Source: an uncultured Eubacteriales bacterium
GTDB taxonomy: Bacteria; Bacillota; Clostridia; Christensenellales; Borkfalkiaceae
Assembly: GCA_905207235.1 (NCBI GenBank)
Contig: CAJLKN010000002.1
Location: forward strand, 1-64,000
DNA length: 64,000 bases
Direction of reading: 5' to 3'
The translations under genes were made by a program, and so were the position numbers. Of the stretch, positions 1-7,254 are shown piece by piece; position 1 is the stretch's first letter, and each line of letters starts with the position of its first letter. The notes under the pieces were generated by a model. It was not told where the DNA came from and did no database searches. It saw nothing but the letters and a program-made list of their open reading frames with translations.

Positions 1-64
1 ACAGACTATCGGCTCTCTTGCACTGGCAAGGCAAGCCGTATCAGATGAACGAAAGGAGAATTGA
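1..64 (+). CDS. 3' end of an upstream ICE gene, probably the FtsK/TcpA-type coupling protein (partial)
   Basis: A reading frame open from the window edge ends at the TGA at 62-64. It encodes only the last 20 residues, which read QTIGSLALARQAVSDERKEN. In Tn916-like elements the gene immediately before this block is the FtsK/HerA-type coupling ATPase (Orf21), which brings the relaxase-DNA complex to the secretion channel. The assignment therefore rests on position only, because no catalytic motif lies inside the window. The ribosome-binding site of the next gene is inside the last codons of this one. Confidence 0.45.
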   Translation, partial: QTIGSLALARQAVSDERKEN

Positions 65-70
65 AAATAT

Positions 71-475
71 ATGGGACTTTTAGAAATGGGTTACAGCGAC
101 CCTACCGCAGATTTGCATGTTGAGGGTGTATGCGTAGACTTTGACCGTTTCCTTGCGGACTTGGAAAGTGTCGCTGGCACGACTGACGATAAATGCGAGG
201 AATTTCCGACAGAAGCCTATCATGCACGCATGGAAGATATTCTGACAGAAGCGGGGCTTGGGAGATTGAAACTTCCGTTGCTCTTTTCCGTGGTGCTGGA
301 CGAATGGCTTTCCATTCATGGGTTTGACTACCGCTTTACGTTTCTTGTGGTGGATAAGGAGTTTTTCAGACAGATATACCATGAATACGAGATTGACAAG
401 GATATTGTCAGAAAATGCCTTTCTGCCGATACCGACGTTATCGTAGTTTATACGGGCATGACAAGGATAGACTGA
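71..475 (+). CDS. Small ICE protein of unknown function between the coupling protein and the relaxase
   Basis: This encodes 134 residues, acidic, without signal peptide or membrane segment. The start is the ATG at 71, preceded by AAAGGAGA at 53-60. I do not recognise a domain. The sequence has a soluble alpha/beta look, with a hydrophobic strand near residues 86-95 (FRFTFLVV-like) and another at the C-terminus (DVIVVYTG). It sits directly upstream of the oriT-like block and the relaxase, so a role in DNA processing or its regulation is possible but only inferred from position. Base composition matches the ICE backbone, not the AT-rich cargo. Confidence 0.7.
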   Translation: MGLLEMGYSDPTADLHVEGVCVDFDRFLADLESVAGTTDDKCEEFPTEAYHARMEDILTEAGLGRLKLPLLFSVVLDEWLSIHGFDYRFTFLVVDKEFFRQIYHEYEIDKDIVRKCLSADTDVIVVYTGMTRID

Positions 476-700
476 ACCACTGACGGCTGGAACGGTCAGC
501 GGAGCGAACCAGACCGTGTAAGCCGTCCTGTGGAGCAGGGCTTGCCCTGCTCCACGAAAGAAGCCCCTCGGTATCTAACAGAGGGGCACAATTCCGCTGG
601 AAACTACGGTCAAAAAGTCTGGAAATCCCACTAGGCATAAGGGTTTTCTCTCACTCATGGCTGACTGTGACAATCAGCGGAAAATATCACACTTTCACGA
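476..700 (+). other. oriT: Noncoding oriT-like region with nested inverted repeats
   Basis: This 225-base gap upstream of the relaxase carries several inverted repeats. GACGGCT (482-488) pairs with AGCCGTC (521-527). GTGGAGCAGGGC (530-541) pairs perfectly with 544-555. GCCCCTC (563-569) pairs with GAGGGGC (581-587), and the loop between them contains GTATCTAACA. Tn916 and ICEBs1 oriTs, as I recall them, have a C-run / CTAACAG / G-run hairpin recognised by their MobT relaxases, and Tn916 has its oriT just upstream of orf20. Both the motif and the location match here. The nick position itself cannot be seen. Confidence 0.75.
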
Positions 701-1906
701 TTGGGGGTATGCAGGCTGAATGAAAGCACCTTTATAACCGCCTTGAAAGAGAAACGCCTATCTTACGGCGTGTCCCAGACAAGGCTTGCAATCATGGCTG
801 GTATCAGCCGTGAACATCTGAACCGTATCGAAGCGGGAAAGGTCAACCTCACAGATGATATGCAGGACAAGCTCATGGAAGCGGTCGAGAAATTCAATCC
901 CGACGCTCCCATGTTCCTGCTGTTCGACTATGTGCGTATCCGTTTTCCCACGCTGGATATACAGCACGTTATCAGAGATATATTGAAGCTCAATGTTGAC
1001 TATATGCTCCATGAGGACTACGGACATTACAAGTACACCGAGCATTACTATCTAGGTGATGTGTTCGTCTACACCTCGCAGGACGAGGAAAAAGGCACGC
1101 TTCTGGAGCTGAAAGGAAAAGGCTGTCGCCAGTTTGAAAGTTATCTGCTGGCACAGGGGCGTAGCTGGTATGACTTCCTCATGGACGCTCTGGTTGAGGG
1201 CGGTGTGATGAAACGCCTTGACCTTGCGATTAACGACAGGGCGGGCATACTGGATATTCCAGATCTGACCGCCAAATGCAACCGTGAGGAATGTGTGTCC
1301 CTGTTCCGTTCTTTCAAGTCCTATGCTTCGGGCGAGCTGGTGAAGCACAACGAGCAGGACAAGGCGGGCATGGGACACACGCTGTATATCGGCTCTCTGA
1401 AATCGGAAGTCTACTTCTGCTGTTATGAGAAGAACTACGAGCAGTACGCAAAGCTGGGAATACCGATTGAAGAAGCACCCATAAAGAACCGTTTCGAGAT
1501 ACGATTGAAAGATGAAAGAGCCTATTATGCCGTCCGTGAACTGCTGACCCATTATGACGCAGAACAGACGGCATTTTCTATCATCAATCACTATATCCGC
1601 TTCGTGGACAAAGAACCAGAGAAGCGAAAGACAGACTGGAAGCTCAATGACCGCTGGGCGTGGTTTATCGGGAAAGACCGCCCGCCTATTAAATTGACGA
1701 CAGACCCAGAGCCTTACACGCTGGAAAGGACGCTGGGCTGGATAAGCCGACAGGTCGCCCCTACGCTGAAAATGCTGAAAAAGATAGACGCTGGCAACAG
1801 CACAAGCTATCTGAAAGAGATCGAGGACAACGCAAAGCTGACGGAAAAGCACTTGCAGATAATCAGACAGCAGACAGCGGACACAGAGGAGCTTATCACA
1901 GAGTAA
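701..1906 (+). CDS. MobT-family relaxase / replication initiator (Tn916 Orf20-like)
   Basis: This 401-residue protein is the DNA nickase of the element: it cuts oriT, and in Tn916/ICEBs1 it also supports rolling-circle replication of the excised circle. Residues about 8-65 form an XRE-type helix-turn-helix (SQTRLAIMAGISREHLNRIE), followed by the Rep_trans catalytic domain. Long stretches match Orf20 of Tn916 as I remember it, for example GCRQFESYLLAQ, MKRLDLAIND and NRFEIRLK, and the length is the same. The start is uncertain. The TTG at 701 has no convincing ribosome-binding site. The GGGGG at 703-707 would better serve a codon a few residues later, but the only in-frame candidate there is CTG at 716. 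The oriT-like hairpin lies about 115 bases upstream. Confidence 0.93.
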   Translation: MGVCRLNESTFITALKEKRLSYGVSQTRLAIMAGISREHLNRIEAGKVNLTDDMQDKLMEAVEKFNPDAPMFLLFDYVRIRFPTLDIQHVIRDILKLNVDYMLHEDYGHYKYTEHYYLGDVFVYTSQDEEKGTLLELKGKGCRQFESYLLAQGRSWYDFLMDALVEGGVMKRLDLAINDRAGILDIPDLTAKCNREECVSLFRSFKSYASGELVKHNEQDKAGMGHTLYIGSLKSEVYFCCYEKNYEQYAKLGIPIEEAPIKNRFEIRLKDERAYYAVRELLTHYDAEQTAFSIINHYIRFVDKEPEKRKTDWKLNDRWAWFIGKDRPPIKLTTDPEPYTLERTLGWISRQVAPTLKMLKKIDAGNSTSYLKEIEDNAKLTEKHLQIIRQQTADTEELITE

Positions 1907-1921
1907 AGGAGAATTGAGATT

Positions 1922-2062
1922 ATGGCAGAACTTGTCAAGGACTTGGTGCTGGTATCGCTGGGAATGGGTATCGGTGTCGTCCTTATGTGTATCGCACAGG
2001 TCAGCAAAATGGCTGATGAAGAAATGGAAGAAATCAAGAAAGAAAGGATTGATAAAGAATGA
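1922..2062 (+). CDS. Small membrane protein, DUF3789-like
   Basis: The 46-residue product has one hydrophobic segment (residues about 8-25, VLVSLGMGIGVVLMCIAQ) followed by a highly charged tail rich in Glu and Lys. The ATG at 1922 follows AAAGGAGA with good spacing. The stop codon overlaps the next ATG (ATGA at 2059-2062), which indicates translational coupling. Tn916-like elements carry a short protein of this kind after the relaxase gene, often labelled DUF3789. I infer homology from size, topology and position. Function is unknown; a small accessory of the conjugation membrane complex is a guess. Confidence 0.75.
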   Translation: MAELVKDLVLVSLGMGIGVVLMCIAQVSKMADEEMEEIKKERIDKE

Positions 2063-2280
2063 ATTTCGGACAGAACTTATACAACTGGTTTTTAAGCAAC
2101 GCACAGAGCCTTGTGTTAATGGCAATCGTGGTAATCGGTATCTACTTAGGATTTAAGAGAGAGTTTTCAAAACTTATCGGCTTCCTTGTGATTGCCTTAA
2201 TCGCCGTCGGGCTGGTATTTAATGCAGGCGGTGTCAAGGACGTGCTGTTAGAGCTGTTCAACCGTATCATTGGAGCGTAG
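2059..2280 (+). CDS. TcpD-like small membrane protein
   Basis: The 73-residue protein has two hydrophobic segments, about 17-30 and 38-55, flanking a basic loop (GFKREFSK). It fits the TcpD family found downstream of the relaxase in Tn916-like ICEs and on the clostridial plasmid pCW3, where it is a component of the conjugation machinery. Translation is coupled to the preceding 46-residue gene through an ATGA overlap. No enzyme motif is present. The transcript continues into a region with a 9-bp hairpin at 2316-2343. Confidence 0.75.
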   Translation: MNFGQNLYNWFLSNAQSLVLMAIVVIGIYLGFKREFSKLIGFLVIALIAVGLVFNAGGVKDVLLELFNRIIGA

Positions 2281-2315
2281 CAATCAGCAGTTTGTGGTCA
2301 CGCAAACTTACCTGT

Positions 2316-2343
2316 CCCCCTATGGGAGTTCGGGCATAGGGGG
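2316..2343 (+). repeat. 9-bp inverted repeat after the tcpD-like gene
   Basis: CCCCCTATG (2316-2324) pairs perfectly with CATAGGGGG (2335-2343) across a 10-base loop. No T-run follows, so it does not look like a classical terminator. It may be an RNA-processing or pausing structure, or a protein site, at the boundary between the ICE backbone and the AT-rich insert that follows. Confidence 0.6.
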
Positions 2344-2401
2344 AATGAAAGGGGGTGACGGAATGGTACACAGATAAAATATTGTCACGCTATGAATTTC
2401 A

Positions 2402-2430
2402 TTGAATGGTTGAATTTCAACTGATATAAT
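2402..2430 (+). promoter_or_regulatory. Vegetative promoter for the orphan gene at 2476
   Basis: TTGAAT (2402-2407) and TATAAT (2425-2430) are separated by exactly 17 bases, a near-consensus sigma-A promoter. The predicted start of transcription near 2437 leaves a leader of about 40 bases before the ATG at 2476. Confidence 0.75.
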
Positions 2431-2475
2431 GTGAGTATAGAAATCGACAAATTGGAATTTGAAAGGAGAATTATT

Positions 2476-2898
2476 ATGCTAACTACTGAAGTAACCCCTG
2501 AAATGATAGCAGAGTGGAAACAACTGTTTGAGAGCCACCATGCAGATATGCGACCCAATCGAAAAACTGGCTCTGAAGTAGATACTTATTTCAAAAAGAA
2601 ATATCCATATCAGTTATTTGACAGCGAGGAATTTTGCAAAGTAGTTGAAGCTAATATTATGGAAAATACCCATAGTCGAGAGAAACTGCCAAATGGTGTT
2701 TTACCAAACATTAGAAGCTATTGTGTAGATGGCATTCTTGTGGGAATCGACTTGACTAGTGGAGAATTTCACATCGAAAGCGAAGATATTGGAAAAGCTA
2801 TCCCAATTTATAATGACCTATTTGTCTATCGTGGGTTAGATGATGAAGACTTGAAAAATATCTTCTTAGTTGCAGAATACATAAAATTGACAGAATGA
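2476..2898 (+). CDS. AT-rich orphan gene inserted in the ICE backbone, unknown function
   Basis: The product is 140 residues, acidic and soluble. The chosen start is the ATG at 2476, because GAAAGGAG at 2461-2468 lies 7-8 bases before it; a GTG at 2431 in the same frame sits against the -10 box and would precede any transcript. I recognise no domain. The gene has a private promoter (2402-2430), lower GC than its neighbours and a hairpin terminator about 80 bases downstream (2979-3011). This is the pattern of a cargo gene that arrived independently of the conjugation operon. A protective or antirestriction role beside the two ArdA genes is possible, but nothing in the sequence shows it. Confidence 0.7.
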   Translation: MLTTEVTPEMIAEWKQLFESHHADMRPNRKTGSEVDTYFKKKYPYQLFDSEEFCKVVEANIMENTHSREKLPNGVLPNIRSYCVDGILVGIDLTSGEFHIESEDIGKAIPIYNDLFVYRGLDDEDLKNIFLVAEYIKLTE

Positions 2899-2938
2899 TA
2901 AATCCCAGTTTGTAGAATTGGAATGTGGAGGAACATAA

Positions 2939-2959
2939 ATGAAACAAACAACAATTTAA
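2939..2959 (+). CDS. Possible six-codon leader peptide
   Basis: GGAGG at 2927-2931 is followed after 7-8 bases by ATG and the short frame MKQTTI ending in TAA. A hairpin lies 20 bases downstream. The layout (strong ribosome-binding site, tiny frame, hairpin, then a gene) resembles a translational or transcriptional attenuator. A chance frame cannot be excluded at this length. Confidence 0.3.
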   Translation: MKQTTI

Positions 2960-2978
2960 CAATTTCATATCCCGACAC

Positions 2979-3016
2979 AAAGCGGTTACTCCATTGGAGA
3001 TCAACCGCTTTTTCTA
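2979..3016 (+). terminator. Hairpin terminator or attenuator before the TTG-start gene
   Basis: AAAGCGGTT (2979-2987) pairs with AACCGCTTT (3003-3011), followed by TTCTAT. The stem is 9 bp with a 15-base loop. It lies between the orphan gene and the gene starting at 3045. Confidence 0.6.
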
Positions 3017-3044
3017 TACTCAAATTTAAGATTGGAGTGATTGA

Positions 3045-3278
3045 TTGAAAGATATTTTTATGGATATGCAGGCAAAAATCGGCTGTCCGTATCTCTCCAA
3101 CCTGCCCTATTACAAGCGTGCGGTCTGGTTTGAGATGAAACGCCTTTGCCTGTCCGACTACCCTAAGAAACAATTGGAAGATTTTTCACGCTATGTATTC
3201 GGTGTGCCTTACGCCGTCATACAGGAAGCGTTACAAAGAAAGGACGTGATGAAACATGGAAATGCGTGTACAGATTGA
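3045..3278 (+). CDS. Small conserved ICE protein upstream of ardA, unknown function
   Basis: The product has 77 residues. The likely start is TTG at 3045, served by GGAG at 3034-3037; an ATG at 3060 is in frame, but nothing resembling a ribosome-binding site precedes it. The protein is rich in aromatic and basic residues (YYKRAVWFEMKRL) and has no membrane segment. Its last 23 bases overlap the start of the first ardA, so the two genes are probably translated together. I do not recognise the family; its position suggests an accessory of DNA transfer or antirestriction. Confidence 0.7.
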   Translation: MKDIFMDMQAKIGCPYLSNLPYYKRAVWFEMKRLCLSDYPKKQLEDFSRYVFGVPYAVIQEALQRKDVMKHGNACTD

Positions 3279-3750
3279 AGCCAGAGAACCAACAGACGGC
3301 GAGATACGAGCCTTTTGGTTCACCCTGCCTATCGACACAGAACAGGTGGAAGAACTGCTGGGGATTGATGTAGATACGGACTATTATTCTATCACGGGAA
3401 AGGAGCTTCCCTTTGCTGATGAAGTGCAGGAAGATACCACCATTGAAAGGCTCGACGACTTGTACCATACCTATGAAAGTCTGCCCTCTGACTTGAAAGA
3501 GGACTACGGGGAGCTGATGTGCTATTTCACCGACCTTGACGAACTGCACCGATACAGAAACGACATCATTCATTATTCGTGGTGTAAGAACATGACGGAC
3601 GTTGCCCGCCACATTCTGAACAATGACCCAGACTTTACTTCCCTAAGTGAGAGCGTCACCCGCTATTTCGATTATGAAGCCTACGGGCAGTACCTTGACG
3701 ACAACGGACACTTTGTGGAAACCGACCACGGTATCTATGAACTTCCATAG
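3256..3750 (+). CDS. ardA: ArdA antirestriction protein, copy 1 (Tn916 Orf18-like)
   Basis: The 164-residue, strongly acidic protein is of the ArdA family, DNA mimics that block type I restriction-modification enzymes when the element enters a new host. It shows the family layout: a beta-rich N-terminal domain (MRVQIEAREPTDGEIRAFW), a middle domain with many Asp/Glu, and the C-terminal FDYEAYGQYL and ETDHGIYEL segments. ATG 3256 follows AAAGGACGTGATG. A second ardA begins 12-20 bases after its stop. The two proteins differ considerably, so this is not a recent duplication. Confidence 0.92.
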   Translation: MEMRVQIEAREPTDGEIRAFWFTLPIDTEQVEELLGIDVDTDYYSITGKELPFADEVQEDTTIERLDDLYHTYESLPSDLKEDYGELMCYFTDLDELHRYRNDIIHYSWCKNMTDVARHILNNDPDFTSLSESVTRYFDYEAYGQYLDDNGHFVETDHGIYELP

Positions 3751-3767
3751 AAAAGAGGTGTGTGCCT

Positions 3768-4271
3768 GTGGTGGACGACATGAGGGTGTATATCGCTAAT
3801 CTTGGCAAGTACAACGAGGGCGAACTTGTCGGGGACTGGTTCTCTTTCCCTATCGACGAGGAAGATGTTTCGGAGCGTATCGGGCTGAACAGCTATTATG
3901 AGGAATACGCTGTCCATGATACCGACAACTTCCCTATTGAAATCGGGGAGTATATCTCCATTGAAGAACTCAACGAGATGTACGACATGATTTGTGAGCT
4001 TCCCGACTATATCACGGACGCTCTGGACGAGTTTGTTTCCTACTATGGAAGTCTGGAAGAAGTCTACGAGCATAAGGACGAGATTTATTATTATCCTAAT
4101 TGTGCGGACATGACCGACGTTGCCTATTACTTCATTGACGAGTTACAAGTGCTGGGACAGATACCGCTACCGTTGCAGAACTATATCGACTATGAAGCAT
4201 ACGGCAGGGACTTGTCCATAGAGGGGACATTCATTGAAACAAGCCGTGGGATATGCGAGATACCATATTAG
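3768..4271 (+). CDS. ardA: ArdA antirestriction protein, copy 2
   Basis: This second ArdA of about 167 residues has the N-terminal motif MRVYIANLGKYNEGELVG and the C-terminal YIDYEAYGRDL and ETSRGICEI motifs. The start is ambiguous: GTG codons at 3762, 3768 and 3771 and ATG at 3780 are in frame, and GAGGTG at 3755-3760 best serves 3768 or 3771. Net charge is strongly negative, as expected of a DNA mimic. It may cover restriction systems that copy 1 does not, which is inference. A strong terminator (4272-4316) ends this transcription unit. Confidence 0.9.
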   Translation: MVDDMRVYIANLGKYNEGELVGDWFSFPIDEEDVSERIGLNSYYEEYAVHDTDNFPIEIGEYISIEELNEMYDMICELPDYITDALDEFVSYYGSLEEVYEHKDEIYYYPNCADMTDVAYYFIDELQVLGQIPLPLQNYIDYEAYGRDLSIEGTFIETSRGICEIPY

Positions 4272-4350
4272 AGCTGGCAGATCAGCGACAGATTAGGTCG
4301 CTACTGTCAGCTTTTTCTATCAAGGACAGTCTGAAAATGGCTGTCCTTTT
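4272..4350 (+). terminator. Tandem terminators after the ardA pair
   Basis: An extended stem (AGCTGGCAG...AGCGAC with GTCGCT...CTGTCAGCT, 4272-4311) is followed by TTTTT. A second, weaker hairpin, AAGGACAG (4322-4329) with CTGTCCTT (4341-4348), ends in TTCC. The remaining bases to 4430 hold the leader of the tcpE-like gene and nothing else I can identify. Confidence 0.8.
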
Positions 4351-4430
4351 CCATTACAACGAAATCCCGCAAGGGGATACCTCTATGCCGTGAGGAACAC
4401 GACAAAAACAATGAAAGGAGCTGAAACGAA

Positions 4431-4820
4431 TTGAAGAAGATTAAGAGCTACACGGGTATCTGGAACGTGGAGAAAGTCTTGTATGCAATCAATGACTTTA
4501 CTCTCCCGTTTCCCGTTACCTTTACCCAGATAACGTGGTTTGTCATTACGGAGTTTGCCGTCATTCTCTTGGGGGACTTACCGCCGTTATCGTTTATCGA
4601 GGGGGCGTTTCTGAAATACTTCGGTATTCCTGTCGCCCTCACATGGTTTATGAGTCAAAAGACCTTTGACGGCAAGAAGCCTTACAGTTTCTTGAAATCG
4701 CAGATTACATTTGCCCTGCGACCCAAAGTAACCTATGCAGGAAAAGCCGTGAAGCTGGAAAAGGAAGTGTTCAGCGAACCCGTCACGGCGGTTAGGAGTG
4801 TGATGTATGTTCTCGATTAA
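4431..4820 (+). CDS. TcpE-family conjugation membrane protein (Tn916 Orf17-like)
   Basis: The 129-residue protein starts at TTG 4431 after AAAGGAG (4414-4420). It has hydrophobic segments around residues 29-48 and 58-75 and a soluble C-terminal tail. TcpE-family proteins are small inner-membrane parts of the Gram-positive type IV secretion channel and lie directly upstream of the VirB4-type ATPase, as here. The 3' end overlaps the ATPase gene by 14 bases, so production is coupled. Confidence 0.85.
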   Translation: MKKIKSYTGIWNVEKVLYAINDFTLPFPVTFTQITWFVITEFAVILLGDLPPLSFIEGAFLKYFGIPVALTWFMSQKTFDGKKPYSFLKSQITFALRPKVTYAGKAVKLEKEVFSEPVTAVRSVMYVLD

Positions 4821-7254
4821 ATATATCGACAACAACCTTGTCTGGAACAAGGACAATGAGGTGTTCGCTTACTATGAGCTGATACCGTACAATTACAGCT
4901 TTCTATCGGCTGAACAGAAGTTTATCGTCCATGACAGCTTCCGTCAGCTTATCGCACAGTCCCGTGAGGGAAAGATACACGCCTTGCAGATAGCGACGGA
5001 AAGCTCCGTAAGAAGCATACAGGAGCAGTCAAAGAAGCTGGTGACAGGACGACTTCGTGATGTGGCAATACAGAAGATAGATGAACAGACGGAAGCCCTT
5101 GTTTCCATGATTGGGGACAATCAAGTGGACTACCGCTTTTTTATCGGCTTCAAGCTCATTGTGACAGAGGAAAAGGTCAGCCTTGACAGCATGAAAAAAT
5201 CGGCGTTTATGACGTTCAAAGAGTTCTTGCATGAGGTCAACCACACGCTGATGAACGACTTTATTTCTATGCCAGATGATGAAATCAACCGCTACATGAA
5301 AATGGAAAAACTGCTGGAAAATAAAATCTCCCGCCGTTTCAAGTTCCGACGCTTGGATAAGAACGACTTCGGGTATCTTATCGAGCATATCTACGGCAGG
5401 GACGGCGTGGCGTATGAGGACTACGAATATTCGCTTCCAAAGAAGAAGCTGAAAAAGGCAACGCTCATCAAGCAGTACGACCTTATCCGTCCGACCCGCT
5501 GTCTGATAGAGGAAAGCCAGCGATATTTGCGACTGGAACATGAGGACAGCGAGAGCTTCGTATCCTACTTTACCGTCAATGCGATTGTGGGCGAGCTGGA
5601 TTTCCCGTCCAGTGAGATATTTTACTTCCAGCAACAGCAGTTCACGTTTCCTGTTGATACAAGCATGAATGTAGAAATCGTGGGAAACAGAAAAGCGTTA
5701 TCGACTGTCCGCAACAAGAAAAAAGAGCTGAAAGATTTGGACAACCACGCCTATCAGTCTGGAAGTGAAACAAGCTCAAACGTGGTGGACGCATTAGACA
5801 GCGTGGACGAGCTGGAAACCGACCTCGACCAGAGCAAGGAAAGTATGTATAAGCTCTCCTATGTGATAAGGGTATCAGCTCCCGACCTCGACGAGCTGAA
5901 ACGACGCTGTGATGAGGTCACGGACTTCTACGACGACCTCAATGTAAAGTTAGTCCGTCCTGCTGGGGATATGCTGGGGCTTCACTCTGAATTTCTTCCA
6001 GCAAGCAAGCGTTACATCAATGACTATGTGCAATATGTGAAATCCGACTTCTTGGCGGGACTTGGCTTCGGGGCGACACAACAGCTTGGCGAGAATACAG
6101 GTATCTATATCGGCTATTCCGTAGATACAGGAAGAAATGTCTATTTACAGCCGTCCCTTGCTTCGCAGGGTATCAAGGGGACAGTCACCAACGCTCTGGC
6201 TTCCGCTTTTGTCGGTTCGCTGGGCGGTGGAAAATCATTCTGCAACAATCTGATTGTCTATTATTCCGTTCTGTTCGGGGGACAGGCGGTCATTCTCGAC
6301 CCTAAGAGCGAGCGTGGCAACTGGAAAGAAACGCTCCCAGAGATAGCCCATGAAATCAATATCGTAAACCTTACCAGCGACAAGGAAAACGCTGGGCTTC
6401 TTGACCCGTTCGTGATTATGAAGAATGTAAAAGACGCTGAAAGTCTGGCGATAGACATTCTCACATTCCTTACGGGGATTTCCTCTAGGGACGGTGAGAA
6501 GTTCCCTGTCCTTAGAAAAGCGGTGCGAGCCGTGACCCAAAGCGATCAGCGAGGACTTCTCCATGTGATAGACGAGCTACGCAGAGAGGACACGGCGATA
6601 GCCCGCAATATTGCCGACCATATCGACAGCTTTACGGACTATGACTTTGCACATCTGCTGTTCTCGGACGGTTCGGTGTCTAACGCTATCAGCTTGGACA
6701 ACCAGCTCAATATCATACAGGTTGCTGACCTTGTTTTGCCAGATAAAGACACGACCTTTGAGGAATATACGACCATTGAACTGCTGTCCGTGGCTATGCT
6801 GATTGTCATTTCCACCTTTGCCTTAGACTTCATTCATTCAGACCGCAGTATCTTTAAAATCGTGGATTTAGATGAGGCGTGGGCGTTCCTCAATGTGGCA
6901 CAAGGAGAAACCCTCTCCAACAAGCTGGTGCGTGCGGGACGTGCTATGCAGGCTGGCGTGTACTTCGTCACGCAATCCTCTGGCGACGTGTCCAAAGAGA
7001 GCCTAAAGAACAATATCGGTTTGAAATTCGCTTTCCGTTCTACGGATATAAACGAGATAAAGCAGACCCTTGAATTTTTCGGTATCGACAAGGACGACGA
7101 GAACAACCAGAAAAGGCTTCGTGACTTGGAAAACGGACAATGCCTGCTTCAAGATTTGTACGGGCGTGTGGGTGTGGTGCAGATACACCCTGTCTTTGAG
7201 GAATTATTGCACGCCTTTGATACCAGACCGCCCGTGAAAAGCGAGGTGGAGTGA
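4807..7254 (+). CDS. VirB4/TcpF-type conjugation ATPase (Tn916 Orf16-like)
   Basis: This 815-residue ATPase powers the type IV secretion channel of the ICE. The N-terminal half is the VirB4-family domain of lower conservation. The C-terminal half is a RecA-like motor with Walker A GSLGGGKS near residues 470-477 and Walker B IVDLDEAW near 685-692, followed by a conserved TQSSGDVS segment. Length and motif placement match the family. Translation is coupled to both neighbours by short overlaps, which indicates a single conjugation operon running to 11,293. Confidence 0.95.
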   Translation: MFSIKYIDNNLVWNKDNEVFAYYELIPYNYSFLSAEQKFIVHDSFRQLIAQSREGKIHALQIATESSVRSIQEQSKKLVTGRLRDVAIQKIDEQTEALVSMIGDNQVDYRFFIGFKLIVTEEKVSLDSMKKSAFMTFKEFLHEVNHTLMNDFISMPDDEINRYMKMEKLLENKISRRFKFRRLDKNDFGYLIEHIYGRDGVAYEDYEYSLPKKKLKKATLIKQYDLIRPTRCLIEESQRYLRLEHEDSESFVSYFTVNAIVGELDFPSSEIFYFQQQQFTFPVDTSMNVEIVGNRKALSTVRNKKKELKDLDNHAYQSGSETSSNVVDALDSVDELETDLDQSKESMYKLSYVIRVSAPDLDELKRRCDEVTDFYDDLNVKLVRPAGDMLGLHSEFLPASKRYINDYVQYVKSDFLAGLGFGATQQLGENTGIYIGYSVDTGRNVYLQPSLASQGIKGTVTNALASAFVGSLGGGKSFCNNLIVYYSVLFGGQAVILDPKSERGNWKETLPEIAHEINIVNLTSDKENAGLLDPFVIMKNVKDAESLAIDILTFLTGISSRDGEKFPVLRKAVRAVTQSDQRGLLHVIDELRREDTAIARNIADHIDSFTDYDFAHLLFSDGSVSNAISLDNQLNIIQVADLVLPDKDTTFEEYTTIELLSVAMLIVISTFALDFIHSDRSIFKIVDLDEAWAFLNVAQGETLSNKLVRAGRAMQAGVYFVTQSSGDVSKESLKNNIGLKFAFRSTDINEIKQTLEFFGIDKDDENNQKRLRDLENGQCLLQDLYGRVGVVQIHPVFEELLHAFDTRPPVKSEVE

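Noticed and set aside
758..2125. Long minus-strand open frames opposite the relaxase gene (for example 1052-2125, 357 codons)
   Set aside because: They lie antisense to a well-supported relaxase, have no ribosome-binding sites and encode Cys/His/Phe-rich protein typical of antisense shadows.
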